Assembly: GCA_025055115.1 (NCBI GenBank)
Contig: JANWYJ010000033.1
Span: 1 to 64,000, forward strand
DNA length: 64,000 nt
Direction of reading: 5' to 3'
From: Gemmata sp.
GTDB taxonomy: Bacteria > Planctomycetota > Planctomycetia > Gemmatales > Gemmataceae
The stretch's first letter is position 1. The number at the start of each line of letters is the position of its first letter. Position numbers and translations under genes: made by a program. Positions 37,750 through 47,238 of this stretch are shown here, one piece after another. Under the pieces are notes generated by a model. The model worked only from the letters and a program-made list of their open reading frames with translations. It was not told where the DNA came from and did no database searches.

Positions 37750-40700
37750 CTAGGCGGGAGAATCCGCGGCCACCGGCACGGCCTCATTTTTGGCCCTCGG
37801 TGGACGTGCGGCCGTTTCACTGCCCCCGGCGATCAAGACTTCCGGTTCGCCTTTGCGGCCAAAGATTAGTTCATCCACGGCAAACTTGGCCCCCACGGCT
37901 GGGGCGATCAACTTCAGGCCGCGGGCGACCAGATGTTTCTCCAAGTCGGCCACCATACCCACCTCGGCCCACGGACCCCAAGCCATACTCACCACCCGGC
38001 CGGGCCACTGGCGGTCCAGATCGCAAGCCAGTTTACTCAACACTTCGTTGGCAGCGGCGTAGTCGGATTGGCCGCGGTTGCCATAGCGGCTGGTGATCGA
38101 GGCATAGAGCGTGAAGAACTTCAATCGCTGGGGGTTGAGCTTGCGCCGCAGGGTGAAGGCACTATCCACTTTGGTGCTGAAGACCCGTTCGAACGATTCG
38201 GGGGTTTTGTCCCGCAACAGCTTGTCTTCGATGACACCGGCCCCGTGAATGACCCCGGTGATGCCGCCGTGGGCATTCAAGTCCTCGATCAGTGCTGCCA
38301 AGGCCGTCGCATCGCGAACATCGACGGCACGGTATTCGACCACGCTGCCACTTGCGCGGATCGCCGCTAGGTTGTGACGAATTTCCCGATCTTTGAGCAA
38401 CCGTTTGTAGGCCGCTTCGATGGCCGCCGGCTTGGCATTCGGGTCCCGCTTGAGCAGGGCGGCTTTGATCTCGGCCGCTGTGTGCAGTGCTGCGGTATCA
38501 GCGCTTTCTTCGGCCGGAAGCGGGGAACTCCCCACCAAGACCAATTTCGACCGATAGCGCGTGGCGATCTCCTGAGCCACTTTGGCGGTAATACCGCGCG
38601 CCCCGCCGGTGATGAGAATGGTATCGTCGGGCGTCAGGGTCACTGCGGGCGTGGTGAGTTCCAATGGCCCTGGCTCGACGTGCCATGTGACGCGGCGGTC
38701 GCCGGCACGGCCCACTTCCAAGGGGCCTTTCGGATCACCCAGTTCACCCAAAAGTTGCTCGACCAGCCGCGGCGCAGGCAGATGGGGGCTGACATCGACT
38801 ACGCGCACCATCACTTCGGGCCATTCATAGCCCAAGCACTTGGTGAAGCCGGCTACGCCACCATGCCCGGCGAAGAACTCCTGGGGCAACTCGCCACCAA
38901 AACCCATTGTTCCGCCCATCGCGGTCACAGCCAACAGTACGGCGGAGCCGTGCTGGCCAGCCTGGCGTAGATCGTTTTCCAACTCCCGGGCCAACAGATA
39001 AAGCGATTTCACCTCGCGCCGCGCGCGTTGCTCGTCGCTTTCGCCCACGGGCGGTTCAGCCAGCGGTAAAAGGTGAATCAAACCAGAAATCGAGCCGTGT
39101 TGCTGGCGAAGGCGTGCAACCAGTTCTTTCACAGCAACAGGATCGGTCAAATCGACCCGATATTCGCCACCACCACCATGACCAATGATCACGGTTGCAA
39201 TATCGAGTTCCCCCAAACGGTCGGCCAGCTCCTGGGCACTGCCGAGTTCATCGTCGGTGATGACGATCGTTCCAGCCGGAGGGGTGAACGTCGGGCGAAG
39301 GGGCAGCGGGTTGTCGATGAGACGCACGACGAGCCGTTGCACCTCACCCTGCCGCGCCCCAGGGTGAAGCTCGCCGTTGCTGCTTACTGACAGCGTTTCC
39401 TCGTGCTGGCCATTGGCCGACGGAGCGGGCGTAGACGCGGCAGTCTCTTCCAACGCACTCATCACATAATCGGCGATGCCGCGAAGGGTTTTGATGACCG
39501 ATAACTTCTCCATTTCCAAATTCGGCGGCCGGCCCGGCATACCGGCTTCAATGCTTTCCGCCAACGAACCAAGAATTTCCACCCGCTTGATGGAATCGAC
39601 GCCCAAATCGGCTTCCAAATCCAGGTCAATGCTGAGGGCGTCTTTGGGATAGCCCGTGCGTTCACTCACCAAATCGAGCAGGCGGGCAAGCAGCGTTTCG
39701 CGGTCCAATGTCACCCGGTTGGTGGTCGCCGGAGCTGCATTGACGGTGGTCGATGGGACGGGCGTCGATGACACCGCCGAAACCGCAGGCGCCGCCGCCG
39801 GGGCCGTTGTCGGGTGGGCCGCGGAGGGAGCCGTCTCGGACCGACTGGCGGTCGGGGCTTCATGCTTTCCATTGGCTCCCACGGCAGCCCCGATGGGCGG
39901 CACAACCACCGGCGGCGGCGGGGGAGCCGCAACGGTGGCTATGCGTGCAGGGCCAGGTAACGGCACCGACAGCGGCGGGGGAATGACAACTCCCGCCCCG
40001 TTAGCCGAGGGTGACGTGGCCGCGTAACTGACATGGCCGTTGAGCGACGGCCCCGGAACGGACACGGCTGCGGGTGATGAACCCAAGAAACTGAGCATCA
40101 CACTCTTTTGGGTATCCAGGAACCGGGCCATCACCTCCTGGAAACGCAGCATGACTGCGGTCGCATCGCCGGATAGTGGCAAGGAGGAGGGACCGGTGGT
40201 GCCAGAGGGTGCCGGAGAGGCTGGTGGTGTCTCGGTGTTGTGCATCATCTCTCGTGAGGGCGAATTGTTGACAATAGAAGCTAGAGTAGGACTTCCCCCC
40301 CGGGGTTGTCCGGTCTCAAGACGCTCCGCAGCATTAGCGGCGGTGTGCCCCGCAAGGGAGCTGGGCCGCGGCAGGGGCAGCGCATCGGCTGGGCGGGCCG
40401 TGGGTGGGACCGGAGCTGAGGATTCCGACTGGGCCGCAACGGCTGATGGGACGGCTACGGCCTTCTCGGGTAGGGCCTGACCCAACAGCCGGGGTTCCGG
40501 AGCATGGAGGGGCCGGCTGCGCACACTGTTGACCACCCAGGTGGTGGGGCTGAGCCGCGGCTTGCCGGTGTCGGCGTTCAGTTTGGCCAACTCGAACGTC
40601 TCCACCACCCGACCGGCGAAGAGGCGATCCAAATTGGCGCGGACTCCGGCTGTTACCAATTGGCCGAGGGTGTGGGTCAATTGCACCAGCCCCGGGCGGG

Positions 40701-43700
40701 ATTTGCTATCGGTCGCGACGGCCAGATGCGGCCGTCCGGCGAGGATTTGCCCGGTCAGCCCCGTGAGTACGCCCTGCGGCCCCACTTCGACGAAGATTCG
40801 TGCTCCGGCATCGTACATGGCGCGGATTTCATCGACAAATCGCACCGGGGAAACCAGATGGTCGACCAATTGTTGGGCGATGGCCGGTCCATCGGCCGGG
40901 TGCGGCGCGGCGTGGGTATTGGAGAAGACCGGGCGACGGGGGGCCGTCAGGTGAGCTTCGGCCAGGGCTTGCGCCAAGGCGGCTTGGGCGCCGGCAATCA
41001 GTGGTGAGTGAAACCCACAGGCCACCGCGATCCGCTGCGCCCGAATGCCGGCCGCTTGCAAGGCCGCCGTGGCCTGCTTCACCCCCTCGTCGGTTCCTGC
41101 AATCACCGTTTGCGTGGGGGCGTTGTGGTTGGCGATCCACACGTCGGCGATACCCGCCAACAGTGGCTGGAGGGTTTCTGCCGCGGCATCGGCCGCGATC
41201 ATGCCACCGGGGGCGGTTTTTGCCGCTTCCCGAATCGCTCGTCCCCGCTTGTACGACAAGCGCAGCAGATCGTCTTCCGAAATTGCTCCGGCGGCGGCGA
41301 GGGCTGTGTATTCCCCATAACTATGTCCGGCGAGGACATCCGGCTCGATGCCCAGGGCGGTCAGCAACCGGAACATTCCCAAGCTGGTTGCTCCGATACT
41401 CGCTTGAGCGATTTCGGTGCGGCGGAGGGCATCGCGGTGGGCCGCTTCTTGTTCAGGCGTAAAAGGCGACGGAGGGTAGATGAATCGGCCCAGGGGCTTT
41501 TCCAGCTCAGCGGCCAGGGTCGCTTCCGCGCGGTCGATCACTTCCCGGACTTCGCGGAAGGCCATGGCCACTTGGGCCAGCATGTCCGGATATTGCGAGC
41601 CTTGCCCCGGGAAGAGGAACGCCACTTTCGAGGGTTGTGGCTGGGCGGCGAAGTACAGCCCCCGGGGATCAGTGCTCTGATCCGGTGCCTTGGTGAGCAT
41701 TTCCCGGGCCACGGTGAGCTTTTCGCGCAGATCGCTTAAAGACGATGCCACAATCGCCAGCACCGGCCCGGTCGTGACGTTCTTGCTGGCCTGCCAAACG
41801 CTGGCGGCCAGATCGGCCAAGCGGGGCGTAGCCCCGGCGGTCAGCGCCGCATGCACTGTCTGGAGCGAATCGAGAATGGCCGCGGTGTCGCTCCGTCGCC
41901 AAACGAACAGCTCGGCGGGCCAATCCCGCAACCCTGTGGTGGGGCGATCGAGATAATCGCCGGTGTACTCTTCGAGAACCGTGTGGAAGTTCGTACCGCC
42001 GAAGCCAAAAGCTGAGACCCCCGCCGTGCGCGGATAGGGCTGGCCATGAATCCAGGGTCGCGGTTCGGTGTTCAGATACAACGGGCCGCCGTCGAGATTC
42101 GCCTTGGGGTTGGGTTTTTCGACCAAGGTGGGAGGGAGGATTTTGTGATACAACGCGAAGGTCGTTTTGATCAGCCCGGCGATCCCGGCTGCGCATTTGC
42201 TGTGGCCGATCATGGATTTGACCGAGCCGAGGGCGCAGGATTGTGGTTGACTGCCGGCGTCGCGGAACAGCTGACCAATGGCCCGAGCTTCGGTTTGATC
42301 ACCCACCACCGTTCCGGTTCCGTGCGCTTCCACCAACCCCACACGGGCCGGGCTGATGCGGGCTTGCGCATAGGCACGGTGCAAGGCTCGCAGTTGCCCT
42401 TCGGCCCGGGGGGCCGTCAGGCCTTTGTCGCGGCCATCGCTGGAGGCCCCCACGCCCTTGATGACGGCATAAATCCGATCGCCATCGCGTTCGGCGTCGG
42501 CCAGACGCTTGAGAATCGCCACGCCCACCCCTTCGGCCAGGGCAATACCGTCGGCTTCGGCATCGAAGGGACGGCAACGACCGCGTGGACTGAGGGCATG
42601 GGTTTTCGAGAAGGCGACGTAGGCGTAGGGGGTTTGCACCGCGTCGCCACCCATCACAATCGCTACGTCGCTGGTTTGGTCTTGCAATTCGCGCACGCCG
42701 GCATAAAGGGCCGCCAGCGAGGAGCCACAGGCCGCGTCGATAGCCATATTCGGGCCACCGAGATTGAAACGGTTGGCCACCCGTCCTGCGGCGACGTTGA
42801 GCAAAATGCCCGGGAAGGAATCTTCGGTCCATTCCGGCAGAATACCTTCCCCCAGCTCGATGATCGTCTGCGATTTGATCGGCATGCCGGGGATTGAATC
42901 GACCAGCGGCATGCACGCCCGGAAGCCGTACGCGACTGAGAGTGGCATGCCCCCGCCGCCAATGCCCAAGATGGCACACGTCCGTTCCCGATTGAAGGGC
43001 CGTTCGAGATACCCGGCATCGCCAAGGGCCTGATGGACGGCTTCGAGCAACAGCAGTTGCAACGGTTCGATCTGGGGGATGCTCTTGGGGGTGATACCGT
43101 ATTTGAGCGGGTCGAAGAAAATATCCGACATGAAACCGCCCCATTTCGACACCATCTTGTCGCGGGCGCGGGGGTCGGGATCATAATACGGCCGCCAATC
43201 CCAGTGGGACGCCGGGATTTCAATAACCGCGTTGGTTTTCGCCAGAATGTTGTGCCAATACTGCCATAACCCATTGGCTTGGGGATAAAAGCACGCTAAC
43301 CCGATGATGGCGATGTCGCAGGGGGGCGGCGGCGGCGGTTCGGGATTGTGCAGGATGCGGACTTCGGCGGGAGCGACCTTTTCCTCCGCGCACAGTTCCG
43401 CATGGAGGGCAGCAATCGTCGTGACTTCGTGGCGCAGCGCAGCAACTTGGCCGATCATGTACATGCCGCGGGCGAATTGTTCCTCGGGGCTGACGGGAAC
43501 CAGACCGTCGCCATTGCGGCTCTGTGGCCCACGGGTGGTTTCCCGCGACGCCGGCGGGCGATCCAAACCCTTGCTCGCCACACGCAGGCGGCCCAGATTC
43601 ATTCGCTCCAGTGCCAAGGCGATTTCCAGTGGCGATTTGCCCTCGGCTCGCAGTTTCCGTTTCTCGGCCTCAAAAACCTGCGCATAAGGGGTGGGAATGC

Positions 43701-45420
43701 AGCGAATCGCATGCCCAGGGCCGGTTTCCAGCAGCACCGTTTCACCACAGCGGAGAGCTTCCTGCTGAAAGCGTTCAGTGATCGCCCCCGTTTGCACTGC
43801 CTCTTGAGTGAACAGATACGCGGTGCCCAGCAGAACCCCGACCTTGACGCCCTTCTCGGCCAACGGCGCACTTACCGCTTCCACCATCCGGGCCGACAAC
43901 GCATCGTGAATGCCCCCCGCGAAGACCACATGCAATTCCTGCCCCGGTGAGGTGCCGATGAATTCTAACAGAACTTCGCTCATCGACTCCCAGAGAGCGA
44001 AACTCGATCGCGGGCCAATATGGCCGCCACATTCCTGCCCCTCGAAGATGAAACGACGGCAGCCGTCTTTGAGGAACATTTTCAACAAACCAGGCGACGG
44101 CACATGCAGGTACGTCGCAATGCCGTGGGCTTCGAGTTCCCGGGCCTGATCAGGTCGGCCACCGGCAATAATCGCAAACGGAGGTTTGTGCGCGCGAATC
44201 GCGGCCAATTGCTCGCTGCGGATTTCGGGGGGCACAAAACCAAGAATACCCACGCCCCAGGGTTTCGTGCCGAGGCGGGTTTTCGTTTCCGACAATAATT
44301 TTTCGCTCTCCGCTTTCCGCAAAAGAGCCAAGGCCAAAAACGGCAGCGCCCCGCCGACCGCGACGGCTTCGGCAAACGCGGGGGTATCGCTGACCCGAGT
44401 CATCGGCCCTTGAAGAATCGGATATCGGGTGCCATGCGCTTGCGCCAGCGGTCCATCGGCACTCAGTGGTCGCAGTTTCCGCGCTGCAGCCCGTTGCGAT
44501 TGCACCCGGGCCAGGATGTGCTGAATCACCCCGGCGACGGTCACACCTTTGGCCGCCAACGGAGCCGCCGTGCTGATATCCTGACCGATAAACCAAATCC
44601 CCGCCGCCGGGTCCGCCGCCACCCGTTGCGCCACGGCCTTCTGCCAAGCCTCCAACCGATCCGCGGCCGAAGCGGAGGAATCCAACAACCGTTCCTCTTC
44701 CCTGATCAATTCTTGAACAGCCGGGCTATCAGGACGGGCATAAACGCGATACGCTTCCCCCAAACGTGTGCCGACGACCAGCGTTTCGCTACCATCCCAG
44801 CCGCTGATCCGTTGCCGCAATTCCTCGCTCAGTGGGCTTTCGCGGGTGAGAAGCACTTGGGCATCGAGCACCACGCCCCGGGCGCCCCCGGCGGCACAAG
44901 CGGCCGCAGTGTTGGCGCCAATGCCCCCGCGAATCCAAAATGGGGTCGTAATGGCGTGTTTCGTGGCCCAGTGGTGCCATTTTTGCAGCCAAATGAAGGC
45001 CGTATCGCTGCCGACACGGCCGCCGGCTTCGTGGCCTTTGAGAATCAGCCCCTCGACGCCCAACTCCACGGCTCGTTGCGCTTCGGCCAGTGTGATGGCT
45101 TCCCGAAAGACCGCAATACGCAGAGATTTCAGAGTTTGCACACGCTCGGGCAATTCCGGCGTGTCTGGACCGGCCAGAATCACACACGCCGGACGGGCCG
45201 AAGCGACCAAGGGCCACACTTCGGAGGCCGTTGCCGGCAATTGCAGGCCAAAGCCGGCCCCGGCATAGCGCACCAGCCGTTCCAACGCCGACCGGACAGC
45301 CGCCGGAGAAGCGAATTCGGCATCCAACACCCCGCAAGCACCGGCGCGGCAGGCGGCGATAGCAAGCGATGGATGGGCTGTTGCCGTCGGGGTCAGCACT
45401 AGCAGGTCGCGCGGTTCCAT
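37750..45420 (-). CDS. Giant lipid-type synthase: tandem flavin ER-like, KS, AT, ACP, KR
   Basis: A 2556-residue type I synthase of the Pfa/Hgl kind. Two nitronate-monooxygenase/PfaD-like flavin barrels open it: one about 10-230 (LILKGHEAGGRVG, IRGGIGANTAAACAAGGA), one about 310-640 (ILQGPMTRVSDTPAFAEAV, FEGQECGGHIGPRSS). Next KS (about 700-1130; Cys898 in DAACGSSL, EAHGTGTVVGD, GHSKCAAG), AT (about 1265-1580; Ser1367 in GHSYGEY), a Pro/Ala linker with FLDTQKSVM near 1760, a single ACP (Ser1943 in LGVDSIKRVEIL) and KR (TGGARGIT; Tyr2454 in GQSDYAAANE). With the DH on the next gene, all functions for full reduction of an acyl chain are present. ATG at 45420 has GAGGCGAG upstream. Confidence 0.9.
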   Translation of the reverse strand: MEPRDLLVLTPTATAHPSLAIAACRAGACGVLDAEFASPAAVRSALERLVRYAGAGFGLQLPATASEVWPLVASARPACVILAGPDTPELPERVQTLKSLRIAVFREAITLAEAQRAVELGVEGLILKGHEAGGRVGSDTAFIWLQKWHHWATKHAITTPFWIRGGIGANTAAACAAGGARGVVLDAQVLLTRESPLSEELRQRISGWDGSETLVVGTRLGEAYRVYARPDSPAVQELIREEERLLDSSASAADRLEAWQKAVAQRVAADPAAGIWFIGQDISTAAPLAAKGVTVAGVIQHILARVQSQRAAARKLRPLSADGPLAQAHGTRYPILQGPMTRVSDTPAFAEAVAVGGALPFLALALLRKAESEKLLSETKTRLGTKPWGVGILGFVPPEIRSEQLAAIRAHKPPFAIIAGGRPDQARELEAHGIATYLHVPSPGLLKMFLKDGCRRFIFEGQECGGHIGPRSSFALWESMSEVLLEFIGTSPGQELHVVFAGGIHDALSARMVEAVSAPLAEKGVKVGVLLGTAYLFTQEAVQTGAITERFQQEALRCGETVLLETGPGHAIRCIPTPYAQVFEAEKRKLRAEGKSPLEIALALERMNLGRLRVASKGLDRPPASRETTRGPQSRNGDGLVPVSPEEQFARGMYMIGQVAALRHEVTTIAALHAELCAEEKVAPAEVRILHNPEPPPPPPCDIAIIGLACFYPQANGLWQYWHNILAKTNAVIEIPASHWDWRPYYDPDPRARDKMVSKWGGFMSDIFFDPLKYGITPKSIPQIEPLQLLLLEAVHQALGDAGYLERPFNRERTCAILGIGGGGMPLSVAYGFRACMPLVDSIPGMPIKSQTIIELGEGILPEWTEDSFPGILLNVAAGRVANRFNLGGPNMAIDAACGSSLAALYAGVRELQDQTSDVAIVMGGDAVQTPYAYVAFSKTHALSPRGRCRPFDAEADGIALAEGVGVAILKRLADAERDGDRIYAVIKGVGASSDGRDKGLTAPRAEGQLRALHRAYAQARISPARVGLVEAHGTGTVVGDQTEARAIGQLFRDAGSQPQSCALGSVKSMIGHSKCAAGIAGLIKTTFALYHKILPPTLVEKPNPKANLDGGPLYLNTEPRPWIHGQPYPRTAGVSAFGFGGTNFHTVLEEYTGDYLDRPTTGLRDWPAELFVWRRSDTAAILDSLQTVHAALTAGATPRLADLAASVWQASKNVTTGPVLAIVASSLSDLREKLTVAREMLTKAPDQSTDPRGLYFAAQPQPSKVAFLFPGQGSQYPDMLAQVAMAFREVREVIDRAEATLAAELEKPLGRFIYPPSPFTPEQEAAHRDALRRTEIAQASIGATSLGMFRLLTALGIEPDVLAGHSYGEYTALAAAGAISEDDLLRLSYKRGRAIREAAKTAPGGMIAADAAAETLQPLLAGIADVWIANHNAPTQTVIAGTDEGVKQATAALQAAGIRAQRIAVACGFHSPLIAGAQAALAQALAEAHLTAPRRPVFSNTHAAPHPADGPAIAQQLVDHLVSPVRFVDEIRAMYDAGARIFVEVGPQGVLTGLTGQILAGRPHLAVATDSKSRPGLVQLTHTLGQLVTAGVRANLDRLFAGRVVETFELAKLNADTGKPRLSPTTWVVNSVRSRPLHAPEPRLLGQALPEKAVAVPSAVAAQSESSAPVPPTARPADALPLPRPSSLAGHTAANAAERLETGQPRGGSPTLASIVNNSPSREMMHNTETPPASPAPSGTTGPSSLPLSGDATAVMLRFQEVMARFLDTQKSVMLSFLGSSPAAVSVPGPSLNGHVSYAATSPSANGAGVVIPPPLSVPLPGPARIATVAAPPPPPVVVPPIGAAVGANGKHEAPTASRSETAPSAAHPTTAPAAAPAVSAVSSTPVPSTTVNAAPATTNRVTLDRETLLARLLDLVSERTGYPKDALSIDLDLEADLGVDSIKRVEILGSLAESIEAGMPGRPPNLEMEKLSVIKTLRGIADYVMSALEETAASTPAPSANGQHEETLSVSSNGELHPGARQGEVQRLVVRLIDNPLPLRPTFTPPAGTIVITDDELGSAQELADRLGELDIATVIIGHGGGGEYRVDLTDPVAVKELVARLRQQHGSISGLIHLLPLAEPPVGESDEQRARREVKSLYLLARELENDLRQAGQHGSAVLLAVTAMGGTMGFGGELPQEFFAGHGGVAGFTKCLGYEWPEVMVRVVDVSPHLPAPRLVEQLLGELGDPKGPLEVGRAGDRRVTWHVEPGPLELTTPAVTLTPDDTILITGGARGITAKVAQEIATRYRSKLVLVGSSPLPAEESADTAALHTAAEIKAALLKRDPNAKPAAIEAAYKRLLKDREIRHNLAAIRASGSVVEYRAVDVRDATALAALIEDLNAHGGITGVIHGAGVIEDKLLRDKTPESFERVFSTKVDSAFTLRRKLNPQRLKFFTLYASITSRYGNRGQSDYAAANEVLSKLACDLDRQWPGRVVSMAWGPWAEVGMVADLEKHLVARGLKLIAPAVGAKFAVDELIFGRKGEPEVLIAGGSETAARPPRAKNEAVPVAADSPA

Positions 45421-45434
45421 CACTCGCCTCGCAA

Positions 45435-45486
45435 GACAGGACCTCCTGTCCGGGAATCGTGGTCCGTTCGTTGGGACAGTCCCAAC
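45435..45486. promoter_or_regulatory. Two palindromes upstream of the synthase cluster
   Basis: GACAGGACCTCCTGTC at 45435-45450 is a 7-bp-arm inverted repeat, 15 bases before the ATG of the giant synthase. GTTGGGACAGTCCCAAC at 45470-45486 is an 8-bp-arm palindrome with one central base. Their place directly before the first gene of the lipid-synthase cluster suggests operators; a repressor is not identified. Confidence 0.45.
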
Positions 45487-45806
45487 TCCAACCCATCACA
45501 GCGGATAGTATCGGAAATCGGTGCGAGTTTGGCAATTTAGGCAGGGTGGAGAGCTACGGTATTTCCCCAACCGCCAGTGGAAGCTTCCCCCTTCGCCCCA
45601 AAACCCTCGCAACCACTGACGATGGGACAAAATCTAGCGACAGCTTGGCTTTATGACAATTCGCAACGGATCAATCCACCACGTGATCCGGGCAGGTTAG
45701 AGCAAGTTCATCTGTTGTGCGGGAAAAGCGGTGAAGCGGCAAGACGGATTATGCCGAAAGTGAGGGATAAATCGGGCTTTCTGCGGGTTCAACAAAGGTG
45801 CGAGAC
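45487..45806. other. Divergent spacer before the SppA-like gene
   Basis: No gene seen. AAAGG just before 45807 is the ribosome-binding site of the next gene. Open frames in the gap are short and not family-like. Promoters for both divergent units must lie in this gap and the palindromic stretch to its left. Confidence 0.5.
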
Positions 45807-46838
45807 ATGCGTCAACTCCTCCTTGTCGGGCTTGTGCTCATCCCCGCGCTCAGCGGTTGCAAGCGTTTGGAAAATTTTACCTTCAAAACACAAGTAGAGA
45901 CCAAATTGGACCTTCCGGCGCCCGTGAGTGTCAGTGCCGGGAATGTCAATCCGGTAGTTGTCCAAGCGGGCCAACCCCGCATCGCCATGGTCGATGTGGA
46001 TGGCCTGATTCTGAACACCCCCTTTGTCGGGCCTTTGTCGGTCGGTGAAAACCCGGTGGCGTTATTCCGCGAAAAACTGGAGGCGATTGCGGCCGATCCG
46101 TGCGTAAAGGCTGTTGTACTCAGGATTAACAGCCACGGCGGTGGTGTGGCGGCGTGCATCACCATGCGGCACGACCTCGAACGGTTCAAGGAACGGACCC
46201 GCTTGCCGGTCGTCGCCTGCCTGATGGACACGGCCGCCGGCGGAGCCTACTACTTGGCCTCCGCAGCCGATCATATCGTCGCCGGACCCGCCACCGTCAC
46301 CGGGGGTGTTGGTGTCGTCCTCAACCTGTTCAACTTGGAAGACCTGATGGGCTTGGTCAACGTCCGCCCTGAACTCATTAAATCCGGAACCTACACCGAC
46401 ATCGGCGGCTCGCACCGCTTCATCACAGCGGAGGAACGCAAATGGCTGGAGGCCATGGCCGCCGACTTCCACCGACAATTGATCGCCGACATCAAGCGGA
46501 GCCGACCCAATGCTACCGACGAAACCAATTTCGATGGCCGCATTTTCACCAGTTCTCAAGCTCACAAACGCGGCCTGGTCGATAGTATTGGCGACCTCGA
46601 CGACGCGGTCAACCTTGCCGGGCAACTGGGTTGCCCCGGTCTGTCCGTTCGCCCCGGCGTGGTGCTGTACCGCCGCAACAACGATCCGGCCCGTTCGATC
46701 TACGCCATCACGGCGAATGTGCCCCTCCAGGGCGCGGGTCTATTCCCCTCCGTCCCCGGGATCGACCGAGCCAAACTGCCGACGTTCCTTTCGGCCTGGC
46801 AACCGGAAATTACGATGGAAAAGCTGGGCGGGAAATAA
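45807..46838 (+). CDS. SppA-like S49 family lipoprotein, catalytically dead
   Basis: A 343-residue homologue of signal peptide peptidase SppA. N-terminal lipobox (LLLVGLVLIPALSGC). The ClpP-like fold is clear: AMVDVDGLI, AVVLRINSHGGGVAACITMRHDL, ADHIVAGPATVTGGVGVV and the conserved ELIKSG...ITAEER region. The nucleophile position of the AASGGYY motif reads AAGGAYY, with Gly145 in place of Ser. The general-base position of the KSGxxKD motif reads KSGTYTD, with Thr197 in place of Lys. The 52-residue spacing equals that of the Ser/Lys pair in B. subtilis SppA, so the alignment is sound. Probably a non-proteolytic scaffold or binding protein. Confidence 0.88.
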   Translation: MRQLLLVGLVLIPALSGCKRLENFTFKTQVETKLDLPAPVSVSAGNVNPVVVQAGQPRIAMVDVDGLILNTPFVGPLSVGENPVALFREKLEAIAADPCVKAVVLRINSHGGGVAACITMRHDLERFKERTRLPVVACLMDTAAGGAYYLASAADHIVAGPATVTGGVGVVLNLFNLEDLMGLVNVRPELIKSGTYTDIGGSHRFITAEERKWLEAMAADFHRQLIADIKRSRPNATDETNFDGRIFTSSQAHKRGLVDSIGDLDDAVNLAGQLGCPGLSVRPGVVLYRRNNDPARSIYAITANVPLQGAGLFPSVPGIDRAKLPTFLSAWQPEITMEKLGGK

Positions 46839-47238
46839 CTTATGGCGACGGCAGCCCTTACTGCCCGACAGTGAGGGCCGATGGAACAGGGATACGCTCC
46901 TGGGTGACCGTGAGTGGTGGCTGCGCTCTTAGTGCCCGACAGTGAGGGCCGATGGAACGGGGTTTCGGCCCTTCCGCTGGCCCCTCACAGCAGCTGAACC
47001 CGGCCGTGCGAGCCTCTGTCGCCCACTCCAGCGCACACATCCAGCGGAAAGCGAAGGGCTTCCTTCGGTCGCTGTTCCTTCCGCCACTGGGTGGCTGCCG
47101 CGACGCCTTTAAGGAACTTCCTTCGGTCGCTGTTCCTTGGGTCGCTAGGTGGCTGCTGCGACACCCCCGGTGCGTAGCCCCATCGCCGGCCGCGGCCCTT
47201 GACCCGTAGGAGGCACGAACCCAATACTGTTCTCAAGT
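46839..47238. repeat. Spacer with two nested duplications
   Basis: A 26-bp segment starting TGCCCGACAGTGAGGGCC occurs at 46862-46887 and 46933-46958. Further right, a segment of about 49 bp starting CTTCCTTCGGTCGCTGTTCC at 47059 recurs at 47117 with several mismatches. The gap is convergent (SppA-like gene and glgC) and has no gene. Confidence 0.8.
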
